Source: Hyparrhenia diplandra
Taxonomy: Eukaryota > Streptophyta > Magnoliopsida > Poales > Poaceae
Assembly (NCBI GenBank): GCA_015847255.1
Contig: JADLZK010001339.1
Location: 310,001 to 374,000, forward strand
DNA length: 64,000 nucleotides
Direction of reading: 5' to 3'
Part shown: positions 24,001-34,911 of the stretch, in pieces
Position numbering within the stretch: the first letter of the stretch is position 1
How the letters are laid out: each line of letters begins with the position of its first letter
Program-made: the position numbers and the translations under genes
The notes under the pieces: generated by a model
The model's input: only the letters and a program-made list of their open reading frames with translations
Databases searched by the model: none
What the model was told of the DNA's origin: nothing

Positions 24001-24790
24001 CGAGGCGAATATTTCTCTGTCTTTGCCTTAGGAAGCTGGTGAGCGCGAGTTCCTATTTTGGAGATAGATGGGCGCTGATGATCGTCGTCTTGGATGGATC
24101 GCCCGTCTGTAGGTCGATGTGCTTGACGTCGGCTTCTTCTGGTGGGATCAGGATTGCTTGCTTCTTGGCCGGTATCTCGAGTTCTTCTAGATTTGTCTCC
24201 TCCGCCATTTGGTCGAGTTCCTTTTTTCTCTAAGAGCTCTCCCGTCTTGTTTGCAATCTCCATGGCTTGTACGTCACACTCGAAAGCCTTTTTGAGGTCC
24301 CCTTTGATGGAGAGAACCCCAAATGGTGCCGGCATCTTTAGTAGAAGATACGGGTAGTGTGGAATAGCCATGAATTTTGCAATAGCAGGTCTTCCCATGA
24401 TGGCGTGATATGGTGATTCGAGATCTGCCATTTCGAATTTGATGTACTCTATCCGTAATTGGATGGAGATCCAAATGTGACTGGCAAGGTGACTTGTCCA
24501 AGCTGGTATGGCTGCTCGTCAGGGTACTATCCCGTAGAAAGGAGTCTTTGGAAGGAGCAATTAACCGGAGAGGTCTAGTCCCATCTTGTCAGTGTTTCGA
24601 GAATATGATGTTCAGCCACTGCTCCTCCATCGATCAATACCTTGGTGACGGTAACTCTAGCTATTGTAGGTTCCAATACCAAAGGGTACAAGCCGGCGTT
24701 TCCCATACTTGTCCACTGATCCTCCCTGGTGAACTGAATCGGGTATTGGGACCAATTGAGGTAGCGCGGTGTCGCGGGCTCTACTGCCAT
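24001..24790 (-). pseudogene. E1 protease, frameshifted
   Basis: The N-terminal part (24575-24790) contains VTKVLIDGGA, the aspartic protease active-site region. The family has D-G-G instead of the usual D-S/T-G, as in E4. The C-terminal part (24300-24431) contains MADLESPYHAIMGRPAI, the flap-distal region. Two frame changes separate them. Long stretches are nearly identical to E4's protease. Confidence 0.8.
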
Positions 24791-27092
24791 GATTGATCGA
24801 GTGCTAGCTTATCTTGTCTCTTGCACTTTGATCCGGGTACTCGAGAAGAATATGACGTTTAGAGATCTTGTTGCTTTCTGGAAATCCCCTGTCTTTGGCT
24901 CTTCGCTGGCTTCTTCTCTGTTTCTTGATTGTTCCCCTTCTGAGCAGAGTTGTTTCCTCCCTTGTACTTTTCCTAGAATGTGGAACAGTTTCCGGGCGTG
25001 TGCTGAGCTCTAGGGTGATAGATGCAAGGTAGGTCTTCTAGCTTGATATTGCTTCTGTTCCTATCGCCGTTGTTGTTGTTGTTGAACCTTTGTTTGTAAC
25101 GTTTCTTCGACTTCTCCGCCATTGCGACAGTGTTATCTGGTCCTCGCTTCTTTTTCTTTGTTGAGAGTTGTTTACGCTCTTTCTTGGGCCTTCGAGTTCT
25201 TTCTCTCCGAAAAGCGATCTCGGGTTCTTTCTTCGGCTCCGATCATCTTCTCAATAGTAAGCTTGAACTGCTCGTTTGTCCTCGGGTTGTCTTTATAGAA
25301 GTGTAAGAACTGCCATCTTAAGAAAATTCCATTGCCGAAGGCGTCTATCACTTCCCTTTCGGTGATATCGTGTACTTGGGATCTCATCTCCCCAAATCTT
25401 CAGTAGCAATCTCTCAAGGATTCTCCCGGCTTCTGCTTGAGGCTTTTCAGCTCAGCTTGAGTAATAGGATGGGTGATGATTCCTGCGAAGTTGCTGCAGA
25501 ATGCTTTCTGCAAGTCCTCCCAGTATCTGATTGAGCCCTCTTCGATCTTGTCGAACCATTGGAGCGGTAGAGCCTCTAGGGACATGGGAAAGAAAACGGC
25601 TTTTGCGTCATCATCTCCTCCAGCCAGCTCAATGGATTGCGAGTAGACTCTGAGCCATTGTCTTGGCTCTGTTTTCCCATCATATTTTGAGTGGTTTGAA
25701 GGTTTGAACTTTGGGGGTAGCTTGACCTCTTGCAATCTTTCTGCGAAGCAAGGAAATCTGTCGTAACTTCCCGTCGTTCTTTCTTCAAGTCCTCCTAAGG
25801 TTCTTCCTCCTCTCGGATGAGTTCCAGTAGGTCGATATGTTGATTCTGCGACTTCTTCTTGTCAGCTTGGTCTTGGAGCGGGACTTTCCCTCGGTGGTCT
25901 CTACGGTGCGTCTACCATCCCTCGGGGTGGCACGGAGTTATTGGAACCTTCGGCCTTCCCGGCCTCTCGAAGACGTTGGATCGACTTCTTGGTGCATGAG
26001 AGCTGTTTCGCCTTTGGACCTGTGATGCTCTAGGATCTCTTTCACGGGTAGCCTTACGCAAGGCCTCCTTGATGAGCCTTTCCTCGTCATTTAGGTCTGT
26101 AGCGGTCTTCAGGCGGTCAATCAACCCTTGTAGCCTTTCCCGGGTTGCTCTTTGATCGTCTTCGGCTTCTCTTTCGGATTTTAGCCTTTCGTACTCGTGT
26201 AGATCGGCTTGATATTTGTTCATGGCTTGTAGGCGTATGTTTGCCCCGATTCGGTGTCCTCCCTTTAGCTTGTTTCTCTTGACCTTTCTTGACGTTGGTG
26301 TTCTCCTTCGTCGTCAAGGGTTCTTTCATCCGCCGAGATGTCGGACGGGCCTTTCGTAAGTAGACCGATGTTAGGGGCATCACGGGCCGGTTAAGCGGGC
26401 GCGATTTGTTGCCACCATGAAGATTTCCTTGGCGGTCGTAGCCTTGGGCCGCCATTCCTTCCGTCCAAGGTAGAACTTGCGATGCTGGTCCTTTCCGATC
26501 ACCGCCGTTGCCTGACGATTGGCTCCGTCGAGGGTTCTTGGCCAGTGGATGATGCATTCCTCTGGGGTTCTTGTCAAGATGAGCCCTCTTTGTGCGCCCT
26601 CAAAGGAATTTCAGTCTTCTCTTGAGAGTTGTCTTGGCGCTCCTCGAATACGTGAACGCCGAGTTTGCGTAATCCTATAGGAAGCTGAAAAGGTAATCGG
26701 GACTGGTGTCTAGGGTTATATCCGAATTCACCTTCTTTCCCGAATTGAGATAGACTTGGTCAAAAAGTTTCGAGTTGGAGTGGTTTCCCTTATCCGAGTC
26801 GGAGTAGGAGTTGTGCTTCGAGTTGCTCTCGGAGTCCGTCTTTGGAGCCCGGGTTGTCCACCTTCCCCGAGCCGGTTTCAGGTTTGGGCCTTTCGGGCGG
26901 CTTTCGAGCAAGCTTCGAACTCGTTCTCCATCTTCGAGGCGGCCGGCGATCGTCGGTTGCTAGAGCTTCTCGGCGAGTTCTAGTTCTTCGGTCTGGATTC
27001 CTCGATGACATAGCTTCGAGTTTTGCCATCGCGTCGTCGATCTCGCAAGCCCATGATCCGAAGATCATCGCCTTCTTCGCCGGAGAGCCCAT
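24791..27092 (-). pseudogene. E1 gag, frameshifted
   Basis: The probable start is the ATG at 27092 (MGSPAKKAMIFGSWACEID), about 65 bases inside the LTR. The main capsid-like domain (retrotransposon gag type) is at 25172-25735: LPPKFKPSNHSKYDGKTEP, then LEALPLQWFDKIEEG, then EREVIDAFGNGI. A charged, repeat-rich segment (25912-26577) precedes it. After the capsid the copy in E3 has a CxxHxxxxH-type knuckle; here that segment is frame-shifted. Gag forms the virus-like particle. Confidence 0.8.
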
Positions 27093-27140
27093 GATGTCGT
27101 GGTCCGCCGGACTCTCGTGCTGAAATTCGACGAGAGCCCC

Positions 27141-27156
27141 TACGGGCGCGCCAAAT
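27141..27156 (-). other. E1 primer binding site
   Basis: On the minus strand the LTR end CATCGGCA is followed by ATTTGGCGCGCCCGTA. Tat-lineage elements commonly have a TGGCGCGCCAGGTAGGGG-like site here, so this is a close match with the CCAGG part altered to CCCG, another change at a CAG/CTG site. Confidence 0.65.
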
Positions 27157-28039
27157 TGCCGATGTTTTACGACCGAGAGCCTGCCACGGGGTGAACCGGG
27201 CAGTTTTTCGGGGCCTCGATGAACCTGGAGCCGGCGGTTTGTTGCGCGCAGCCGACATTGAGCGGGGTTTTTATCTTTGGTTCGGGCTCGATCAAGGATC
27301 GAGTAAAGACCTTTACGCCGGTGGGCGTGAGCCTGTTTTTGATTGATGGGGTTAGCCGAGAATCGGCTATGAAGCTTACGCCGCTGGTGGTGGCCAAGCT
27401 TGTGTTCTATGCCTTCGTCCTCTCCTCTACGAGGTGTTCCTTGGCCGCCTTTTATAGTCTAAGGAGCCAAGGAACTCGCTCGTTCCTAGTCGGATACGAG
27501 AGAGGGTTGTCCGTAGAGGAACCGAACACCCGAACTCTAAACAAGGTAACGACTAGTGTTCTATCCTAATTACAACGAAGTCACCGTAGCTATGCTTCCA
27601 TTGCCTTACGGGAGTTGTTTGTGGCCTTGAGGCTAGGATAGAGAGGCTTTTACCCGTGAGCCATTATAAAAGTTCACTCCAACCCCGAAGCCACTTATTT
27701 GAAGTTGCATACCCTACAGGCCCAAGTTGAACCGTTTTACCTCCAAGCCATTCCGTCCAAACTTCCTAGTAATGGGCGTTAAGCTGCAGTAAAAATGGAC
27801 TAGAATGCCCTTTAGTACGAACTTGGATCAAATGCATAGGCGGGAGGAAATGCACGAGGCATTTGTTGGGATTTTTTTCCACCCGCAGATCCAAAGATGA
27901 ACGATGGAGGTACCGGTGTATTTCTAAAGTATTTATCAATTTATTTTTCTAAAGGAAAATGGTTGTATAAGGTGTGAGCATGACTTCAAGATGAGGTCAT
28001 CAAACTTAGATCGACATGGCAAGCTAGAGCGGTGCTCGC

Positions 28040-28217
28040 TCAGCGTTGCGCTGCGTGCGTATCCGTCCCGGAGGCCATGGAGTTCGAGAAGATCATGCAC
28101 GTCGTCCACCTCGGCGGCGCCGACGCCACGCAGTTGGCTCGAGCTACACCACTCCTGCCGCGCGACCCGAGGCCCCGCGCGCCGCAACTCCGCCTCACCG
28201 CCGTGCATGAGAATAGC
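28040..28217 (+). pseudogene. Captured GRAS-family gene fragment in Pack-MULE
   Basis: The frame around 28076-28217 reads PEAMEFEKIMHVVHLGGADA and then LRLTAVHEN, which strongly resembles the VHIID region of GRAS transcription regulators, closest in my judgement to SCARECROW-like 3 of grasses (VHVVDLGGADATQW, LRLTAVHEH). The central part is shifted: SWLELHH occurs in another frame at the expected place, implying two small indels. The Asp of VHVVDL is replaced by His. Only about 60 residues of a protein that is normally several hundred long are present, so no functional protein is expected. A stop follows at 28218. Confidence 0.72.
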
Positions 28218-28610
28218 TGAACGAGGACGTGCACTCGCTCGCACCGCCCGCTCCCCTCTCGAAGACGACAAAGACAAACATAAGCGCACAACGACGGCGC
28301 CGCGCAGCGCGCGCAGGCGGTGGACGGCGGCGTACCGCGCTGGACGGCTACACGCACGCGCGCGGTTCTGGCGGACAGCTGAGAGCGCCGCGGCCTTGGC
28401 GGGCGGCGCACACCGGTTTCCGCTGCGTGAGCGCGACCGGATCGCGGGGCGGTCGCGATTGTGTCGCAACCCGACGCTGAGTGGAGAGCAGCCCCCCCGC
28501 CCCGCCCCGCACGCCGAGCCGGGCCGCGCCCCGCCGCCCGCACGCAGCGCCACCGCGTTAGGGTTGGCGGCGTTCTAGATAAGGTGCGCGAGCGAGGCGA
28601 GCAAAACAGG
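28218..28610. other. GC-rich interior of Pack-MULE, origin unknown
   Basis: Strongly GC-rich sequence that continues from the GRAS fragment. Open frames exist on both strands (195 to 253 codons), but their composition (Ala, Arg, Pro) is what GC-rich DNA gives by chance. It may be a second captured fragment, such as a 5' UTR or another exon. I recognise no domain. Confidence 0.4.
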
Positions 28611-28916
28611 GAGCTCTCGAGATTTTTTTTTTGACAAGAAACGCTCCTGCTGAGAGAGTGGGCAGAGGGCAAAATTGGAATTGAAAATGCTGGGACCCAC
28701 TTGTCAGACCAAGGAAACGGTAGTTTGCTAACAGAATGGGGAGAGAATGGTTTGGAGGTAAAAACGAAGTTCAACTTGGGCCTGTAGGTATGCAACTTCA
28801 AATGAGTGGCTTCGGGGTTGGAGTGAACTTTTATAATGGCTCGGGTAAAAGCCTCTAGGATAGAACCTTACGAACAACTCAAGAGAGTTCTTTGGTGATC
28901 CTCAGATCCACAAGTC

Positions 28917-29462
28917 TGCCGATGTTTTACGACCGAGAGCACGCCACGGGGTGAATCGGGCAGTTTGTTGGGGCCTCGATGAACCAGGAGCCCGGCGGTT
29001 TGTTGCGCAGGTGACATTGAGAGCGGGGTTTTTATATTGGTTCGGGCCCTCGATCAAGGATCGAGTAAAGACCTTTACGCCCGGTCGGCGTGAGCCTGTT
29101 TTTTGATTGATGGGGTTAGCCGAGAATCGGCTATGAAGCTTGGCGCCGCTTGGTCGTGGCCAAGCTTGTGTTCTATGCGTTCGTGCTCTCCTCTACGAGG
29201 TGTTCCTTGGCCGCCTTTTTATAGTCCAAGGAGCCAAGGAACTCGCTACGTTCCTAGTCGGATACGTAGAGAGGGTTGTCCGTAGAGGAACCGAACACCC
29301 GAACTCTAAACAAGGTAATCCGACTAGTGTTCTATCCTAATTACAACAAGTCACCGTAGCTATGCTTCCATTGCCTTCTCGGGAGTTGTTTGTGGCCACA
29401 AAGGCTAGGATGGAACCCCGCGAACAACTCGGTAGAGTTGTTTGGTGATCCCTGTATCCACA
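28917..29462 (-). repeat. E2 3' LTR (546 bp)
   Basis: TGCCGATG to GTATCCACA. It has its own variant GGTAATCCGACTAG, so it is not a partner of E1's LTRs. Minus-strand TATAAAAA is at 29216-29223. The polypurine tract (reverse of AGCCCCGAGCATC) follows at 29463. Confidence 0.85.
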
Positions 29463-30300
29463 AGCCCCGAGCATCTCAAGGTCGAGCCATGAGAGTTGTC
29501 TTGCTCTCTTCGGGCGAGGCCTTGATATGGTCTTCAAGATCATCTTACTGAGTGCAATTTTGAAAAAGTGCACCCGTAGGGTGTAGCCCCGAGCTTCTTG
29601 CTTTTTGGCGTAAAAGAGCTAGAAGGTCTTTGAGTTCTCCTCCTCCGTCTTCGAGTTCTTCTCGTCGTCGGAGCTCTTCTCCCTTGAAGGGAGAGCCTTG
29701 TTCCGCTAGCCCCCGAGCATCTCGGGTTTGAGTCATGAGAGTTGTCTACTCTTCTCGGGTGCGGCCTTGATGCGGTCCTTGTTGTCTTCATGCGGTGTGC
29801 ACTTTTGTTGAAAAGTGCACCCGTAGGGTGTAGCCCCCGAGCTTCTTGCTTTTTGGCACAAAGAGCCGGAAGGTCTTTGAGTTCTTCTCCTCCTCCGTAT
29901 TCGAGTTCTTCTTCGTGCCGGAGCTCTTTGAAAAATCGCGCCCCGGTATCCTAAAGCCCCCGAGCATCTAAGAGCTCTTAGAGGTTCTTCCTTTTTTCCC
30001 TGATTTTGACCGTTCTTCTTTTTTTTGTGTAGTCACTTCGTTGTCGGGCTGTCGTGACGCTTGTCGGGGTTCTTCTCTCTCTTGGCGGGTTCTTCTCCTT
30101 TGTCTTGATCGACTTGTCTTTGTCTTGGTTTGTGCTTCGGGATGTTTTACCGTTGCTTTGCTGGTGTTTTTGAAGAGTTCTTTTCTTCCGGCGAGGTATC
30201 CGATCGTTGTGTCGATCGTTGCACCTGTTCGCATAAAAAGGAGTGCCGTTGTCACTTCAAATTAATTTTTGAAGTTGTAAAGGCTCCCTATTCGTAGAGT
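29463..30300 (-). repeat. E2 PPT-proximal repeats (two ~248-bp units)
   Basis: AGCTTCTTGCTTTTTGGC occurs at about 29591 and 29840. Each unit also repeats a CCGAGCATCTCGGG polypurine-tract-like block, AAAAAGTGCACCCGTAGGG and a GAGTTCTTCTC run. The number of units differs between family members (one in E1 and E3, two here, three in E4). From about 30000 the sequence leads into the antisense gene's promoter side. Confidence 0.7.
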
Positions 30301-30493
30301 TTTATTCTATAACGAGTGGGAAAAATCCCTCTCCATAAATACTCTTGGATACGGCCGTTTCTTTTCCTCCGCTTCGCCATTTGCATCCGCGATTAGCAAT
30401 CCTCCTTGCCCTAATCCCCTTGCGCCGCCATTGTTCCCTGCCGTCGCCGTTGCGCCCTTTGGTTTTCGCCGTTCTCGCCGGCCGTTCTTCATT

Positions 30494-33080
30494 ATGGTGA
30501 AGAGCTCTTCTTCCGTGAGCCTTAGGGGAAGGCGGAGATGGTTCCCGAGGTGGAGGCGGCCATGAAGATCCGGCCGGAGTCCTCCGTCGTCGCCGAGGAT
30601 CTTGAGGACTTGGAGCGGCGCCGCTTCTTCCTCCTCGAGTCCTGCCCCGGTTGGAGTCTTCCCACCGGGCATCGCCTTCTTCGCTCCCCGGCCCTCTCGA
30701 GGTTGTCCTCTTTCTTTCTTTTTGTTCATTTGGTCTTTGCTTGCCTCGCTTCGGATTTCTTTCAAGAGTTTTCGCAGATCCTACTCGATTGCTCTTTCTC
30801 ATCTTGCCCCTAATGGGGTTCTTCTTCTTTTCGATCTTTGTTCATGCCCGTGAGACCTTCATAGGCATCCCTCCTACTTTGAAGCTCTTCCGCTATTTTT
30901 TCCGCCTTCGTCATGGGGGCGATCTTTCTTCTCTTGGGTGTGTTTCAATCCGGGCCCGCTAGGGCCGAAAAGGGGCTTTCTTTGATTATGAGCTCCCTGA
31001 TTCGTTTCCGGGCCGGTAGTCTGGGTGGTTTTACGTGAACAATCCTCCTCCTGCCCTGATGGATCATGACTCGATGAGTCCTATTGATCCTGAGAGCCTG
31101 AAGGTCGACTCTCCTGATGAGTCGGAGGTTGCTGAGCTTGTCAACCGTGTCAAGATCTTGAAGCAGGGTGGTCTCAGTGGTCCTGGTATCGTCGCCAGTT
31201 TTCTTCGCCGTCGGGTTCAACCTTTGATGGCGAGGGAGAGGCTTGGCTTTGAGTACTCCGGCCCCGAGGATCCTTCTCGTGTTGGTGGCGATGCTTCTGA
31301 GTTGCCCGAGGCGGAGCCGATGGTGTCCCTTCGCTCTTTGTTGAAGGATGTTTTGATGACTCCGATTCGGGTTGTTGAGTACTCTGCTGACAACCCTCCT
31401 CCAGCTGTGAGTTCTTTTATTTTCTCTGTGTTGTACTTGCCTGTTTGGGTTCTTTTCGACTCTTCGATCCGATTTTTTTTAGCATCTTGGCGAAACTATT
31501 CCTCGAGGGTTCTTTGTGGTGACCGTTGTCTGCGATGCCTGCTGCCTCTGCTGTTCCAGGTGAGTCTGAAGTCCTTCCTGGCATGAGTATTGGGGGTGCT
31601 TCATATGTTCCCTTTACTCCAGATCCACGGGTACTTGCCCTTATAGGTCGCAAGCGATGGGAACGTTCTGTTGAAGAGCCCACTGCTTCTGCTGCTATCG
31701 TGACTCCAAAGAGGACTCGCTCTTCCGCTTCTCAGGCTTCTTTGCAGGAGCCCACAGGTAATATTCTTATAGGTGAGGGGTTGATCTTCTGTCAGTCCCT
31801 CTCTTTTTTCATATAAGCTGACCTGTTTCTCTGTTTTTTCCAGATGGTGCTTCGCGTTTGCTTTTTGAGCATGCCGAGGAGCGGTGGAGTCTCTTGCCGG
31901 GAATCCGTAAGTTCTTCTCTTGAATTTTGATTATCGGGCTCTTTTTTGTCTTGTAGCCTTATTGGGGTTGTTCGTAGTTTTGCCGTTTGTGCGGGTTGAG
32001 GTTTCGAGGCTTTCGGCCGGGTTCTGTTGTGGCCATTGAGGTGAAACCTCCTTGGCGGGCTTGCCCCTCGTCCTCGTCTCCATTTTTCGGTGAGTACTCT
32101 TCTTTGCGAGAGTTCTTTCTCCCGTTGATTTTTAGGATTCTTATCTTTGTCGGGGTTGTTTTGCGGCGTCATACGTGAAGTTCTCCCGAGATTACTTCTC
32201 CGAGTTCTTCCGAGCATCCCGCAGTGGCCAGTCTTCTTCTTCGCCCCGCCTTTGTTCGTGGAAGATTGCTGCCGATCCTCCTCGGGATCCTTCTCTTTTT
32301 GATCCGAGGGCTCTTGCGCACTCTGTTGTTTGAGTTTGATCCGCTTCTCGGGTTCTTTGCTGCGTACGCGGCGTTCCGGACCACCGGGCGCTTTTTTCTC
32401 GCGATTTTGATTCGCCTGTGCACGCCGGGTTCTTTTTCTTGACTTTTCTCTTTTTCTTTTGAGATGTGTTCTGACCCTGACTTTTCTTTAGTCCTTTGTG
32501 CAAGATCTCCCTGTCTTCCTCCCTGCTCAAGAGTGTGACTCGTTGCGGGCTGAAGTTGTTCGTCTTCAGGGGATTGAACGGGATCTTCGTGCTCAGCTCC
32601 AGGACTCTTGTGCTACCATTGAGGGGTTGACCGAGTCCTATGCCAAGGTTACTCAGGAGGTTGAAGGTATGTTTGCTTATCCTCTTGAGCCGTTCTTCCT
32701 TTATGAGTCAAGTCTTCTCTTCGACTTGTCGTTTTCTCGACTTCAGGTCTTTGGGTGACCAATTCAGTCGGCGACCACTATCGGTGAGTTTGTCGACCGA
32801 GCTTCAGTCGGAGAGAGATGCTCTTTTCGCTCTTCGCACGAAGTTCTCCGATCTCTGGCGATTTGTGTATCCCTTGCTGGAGGTCATTCGTCTTCCTAAA
32901 GATCATGGTGTGTCCTGGAGGGACTTTCTTCCTAGGGTTCCCGATCGTTTCTGTTCTTTTGTTGGAGACGCTTTGGGAGGCTCTTGAAGAGCTCGCTCTT
33001 TTACTTTCATCATCTTGTCGCGAGGCGCCATCGGCCGCTGTTGAGGATGGGTTTGCTTCGATGAGCATCTCGGGATAATG
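30494..33080 (+). CDS. Antisense gene of a Tat element (putative gypsy-type transposon protein), probably spliced
   Basis: It lies on the strand opposite to gag-pol, between integrase and the 3' LTR, the position of antisense ORFs known from Tat-lineage elements. A TATA-like CATAAATA is at 30334-30341 and an ATG at 30494. Peptides around 30840-31030 (FVHARETFIGIPP, GWFYVNNPPP) match the family annotated as putative gypsy-type transposon domain (PF04195-like). An open stretch (31035-31406) follows with GIVASFLRRRVQPLMAR. Likely introns: donor 31407 (GTGAGT), donor 31758 with acceptor ending 31843 (the frame continues), donor 31907 (GTAAGT), donor 32667 (GTATGT) with acceptor ending 32746. The 32498-32666 part looks coiled-coil (SLRAEVVRLQGIERDLRAQL). 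Frame breaks at about 30560-30840 may be sequence errors. The cellular role is unknown. Confidence 0.65.
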
Positions 33081-33199
33081 GATGAGGAGCGCCCGAGGTG
33101 GATGCTGTTTGTGACCACTCTTCTTTGGTACCATCGATCTTGATCTTCCCGAAGGAGAGGTGCCGGATTTTGATGCGGCCCGAGTGCACGGTAGGCGGC

Positions 33200-34400
33200 T
33201 TTGTCCGCCTTGTAATGAATAGTTTGTTCTTTGGTGCTTTGTTGGTTGTAGGCCTTAAATACTCTTGCTTGTGTCCGCCTTCGTGCGGACTTTAAGTATT
33301 TCTGATTTTGCCTTCGTGCAGACTTGTTACGGTTTGTTCTCTGCTTGCTCTTGAAGTAGTCATCCAGGTTGTTTTCCTCCGATGACTTGCTGCGATTGCG
33401 CCTTTAGAGCTCTTCCTTAGGCTTCTGGCTCTTATCTCCTTCTTGTAGATTTGTGTCGAGTTGTTTGGAGTCATGCTCTATGACATCGGTGTTGTTTCGT
33501 CGATGATTTAGCTCGCCTTTTCGTAGACTTGGTGTAGATAGTGTTGAAGTCTTGCTTCTCGAGTCGTCGGGGTTGTTTTTCTCGACTTGTCGCCTTGTCT
33601 TCTTGTAGACCCGCCGGAGGTAGCATAGGATCTTGTCCTTGTGCGCCTTTGGGTTGTTTCTTCCTTGGCGCATCGGCTAGCCTTGTTCATAGGTCTTGCC
33701 GTAGTAGATTGGAGTCTTGCTTCGGTGCTTTAGAGTTCTTTCTTCGAAGGAATCGGCTTGCCTTTTCTATAGACTTGGCCGAGGATAGTTGTAGAGGCCT
33801 ACTCCGCTTTGTCGGTGTCCTTATCTTCGACAAATGACTTCTCGTCTTCTTCTTTAGACTTGTCATGATGATTGGAGACTTGCTCTTCAATTTCGAGTTG
33901 TTCTTTCCGGAGTGTCACTCGTCTTTTACGTAGATTAGGCTGAAAGGTGATGGAGTCTTGCTCCCTGGTCTTTAGGGTTGTTCTTCTAAAGTTTATTTCG
34001 TCTTTTCGTAGACTAGGCGATGATGGTGGAGTCTTGCTCCGGTCTTGAGTTGTCTCTTCGAAGATTCGGCTCGTCCCTTTTGTGGACTTACCGATGGTTG
34101 TTGGGCGTCCCCTGTTTTGCCGGGGTTGTTTTTCCTCGGCATGTGACTTGCGTCTTCTTCGAGACTTGTCACGATTGTTCGGAGGGTTACTCCGGGCCGT
34201 TAGGTTTCTCCTTTTAGGCCCTCTAGCATTTGTCCTTTCTTGAACTTGCTAGTTTATTTTGGTGGAGTCGAGCTCCCGAAAGAGTTGTTCTAACTCGGGG
34301 TTGCCTCTTTTGGGCTAGGGCTCTCCCATGCAGTCCCGGTGGACTATCGCATGACGTCCCTTGAAAGGGTTCTCGGTCCGGGCCCATTTAAGTGCACGCG
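33200..34400 (-). repeat. E2 3' region with ~80-bp tandem repeats
   Basis: Homologous to 19130-20260 in E1. Repeated GGAGTCTTGCT and GTAGACTTG blocks (for example near 33711, 33866, 33953 and 34027) are spaced roughly 75-155 bp apart and degenerate. Nothing protein-coding is recognised. Confidence 0.6.
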
Positions 34401-34404
34401 GATT

Positions 34405-34730
34405 GAAGGTTAAGATGGTTGGGTTCCTATTTCATAACACCGCAATCCACCTTGCTCGGTTTGGGCTGCTCGCTTCCGAGAGACTTATGTGAGACAATGG
34501 GTTTCTATTTCACAACACTACACCGTTCACGACCGATTCGAAAAGGCCGTCGCCGTCATTGGACATAGTGGCACTTTTCGCACCCTCGATGGCCTCGCGA
34601 CCTAGCGGCCGATCCCAACGTCCTCTTTTCTCAAGAGTCGAAATTCACGATCTTCCGCTAGGATTTAAGGTGTGGATGCTATTCCAGAGCTAGGACGTCA
34701 CGTGGTTCCACCCTTGGAATTTGACCTCCG
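34405..34730. other. Conserved non-coding block in E2
   Basis: Same block as 20261-20545: TTCCTATTTCATAACACCG near 34423, then TTTCTATTTCACAACAC near 34503. No gene is supported. Confidence 0.5.
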
Positions 34731-34911
34731 TTTTGGTGGTCGGGGTTGCCTTCTTTTGGTCGACTTCTTTTCGTGAAGCGCCAATTCGGGCTGTTTGTTC
34801 TTCTCCCTTGGGAGGCATGCGGCTTTACTCTTTGTGACTTATTTTGGTTGAAGTCACTTGGTAGCCGCGTATTTGGTGACCTTTCCTTTGTTGGTTGGTC
34901 CAGAGTTCTTC

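Larger units (their letters stand above)
27643..28855 (+). mobile_element. Pack-MULE (1,213 bp) with captured gene fragment
   Basis: Long terminal inverted repeats of about 115 bp start GAGGCTTTTACCCG at the left and end CGGGTAAAAGCCTC at the right, matching in inverted orientation with a few differences (for example GAACTTTTATAATGGC). A perfect 9-bp TSD, TAGGATAGA, flanks it (27634-27642 and 28856-28864), the Mutator-superfamily hallmark. The interior (about 27990-28610) is much more GC-rich than the LTR around it, encodes no transposase and holds a piece of a GRAS gene, so it is non-autonomous. Strand is arbitrary, set by the captured fragment. Confidence 0.9.
2580..28912 (-). mobile_element. 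E1: Tat-lineage Ty3/gypsy element with nested insertions
   Basis: Full-length minus-strand element. Its 3' LTR is at 2580-3112 and its 5' LTR at 27157-28912 (carrying a MULE). The two LTRs share variants not seen in E2-E4, such as AAGGTAACGACTAG, so they are a real pair. From right to left come a primer binding site (27141-27156), gag, protease, RT, RNase H, integrase, an ~80-bp tandem repeat region and a short antisense-gene remnant, the last split by element B. Flanks do not match as a TSD: GTGCT on the left (2575-2579) and AGTC before E2 on the right. Tat assignment rests on the primer binding site, domain order and antisense ORF region. Confidence 0.85.
27157..28912 (-). repeat. E1 5' LTR, interrupted by a MULE
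   Basis: Starts TGCCGATG at 27157, is interrupted at 27642 by the MULE, resumes after the duplicated target at 28865 and ends AGATCCACA at 28912. Without the insert it is about 534 bp. It shares private variants with the LTR at 2580. Only AGTC separates it from E2's LTR. Confidence 0.85.

Noticed and set aside
28040..28801. 253-codon minus-strand frame across the Pack-MULE
   Set aside because: It runs antisense through the GRAS fragment and the inverted repeat; Arg/Ala/Pro composition follows from GC content.
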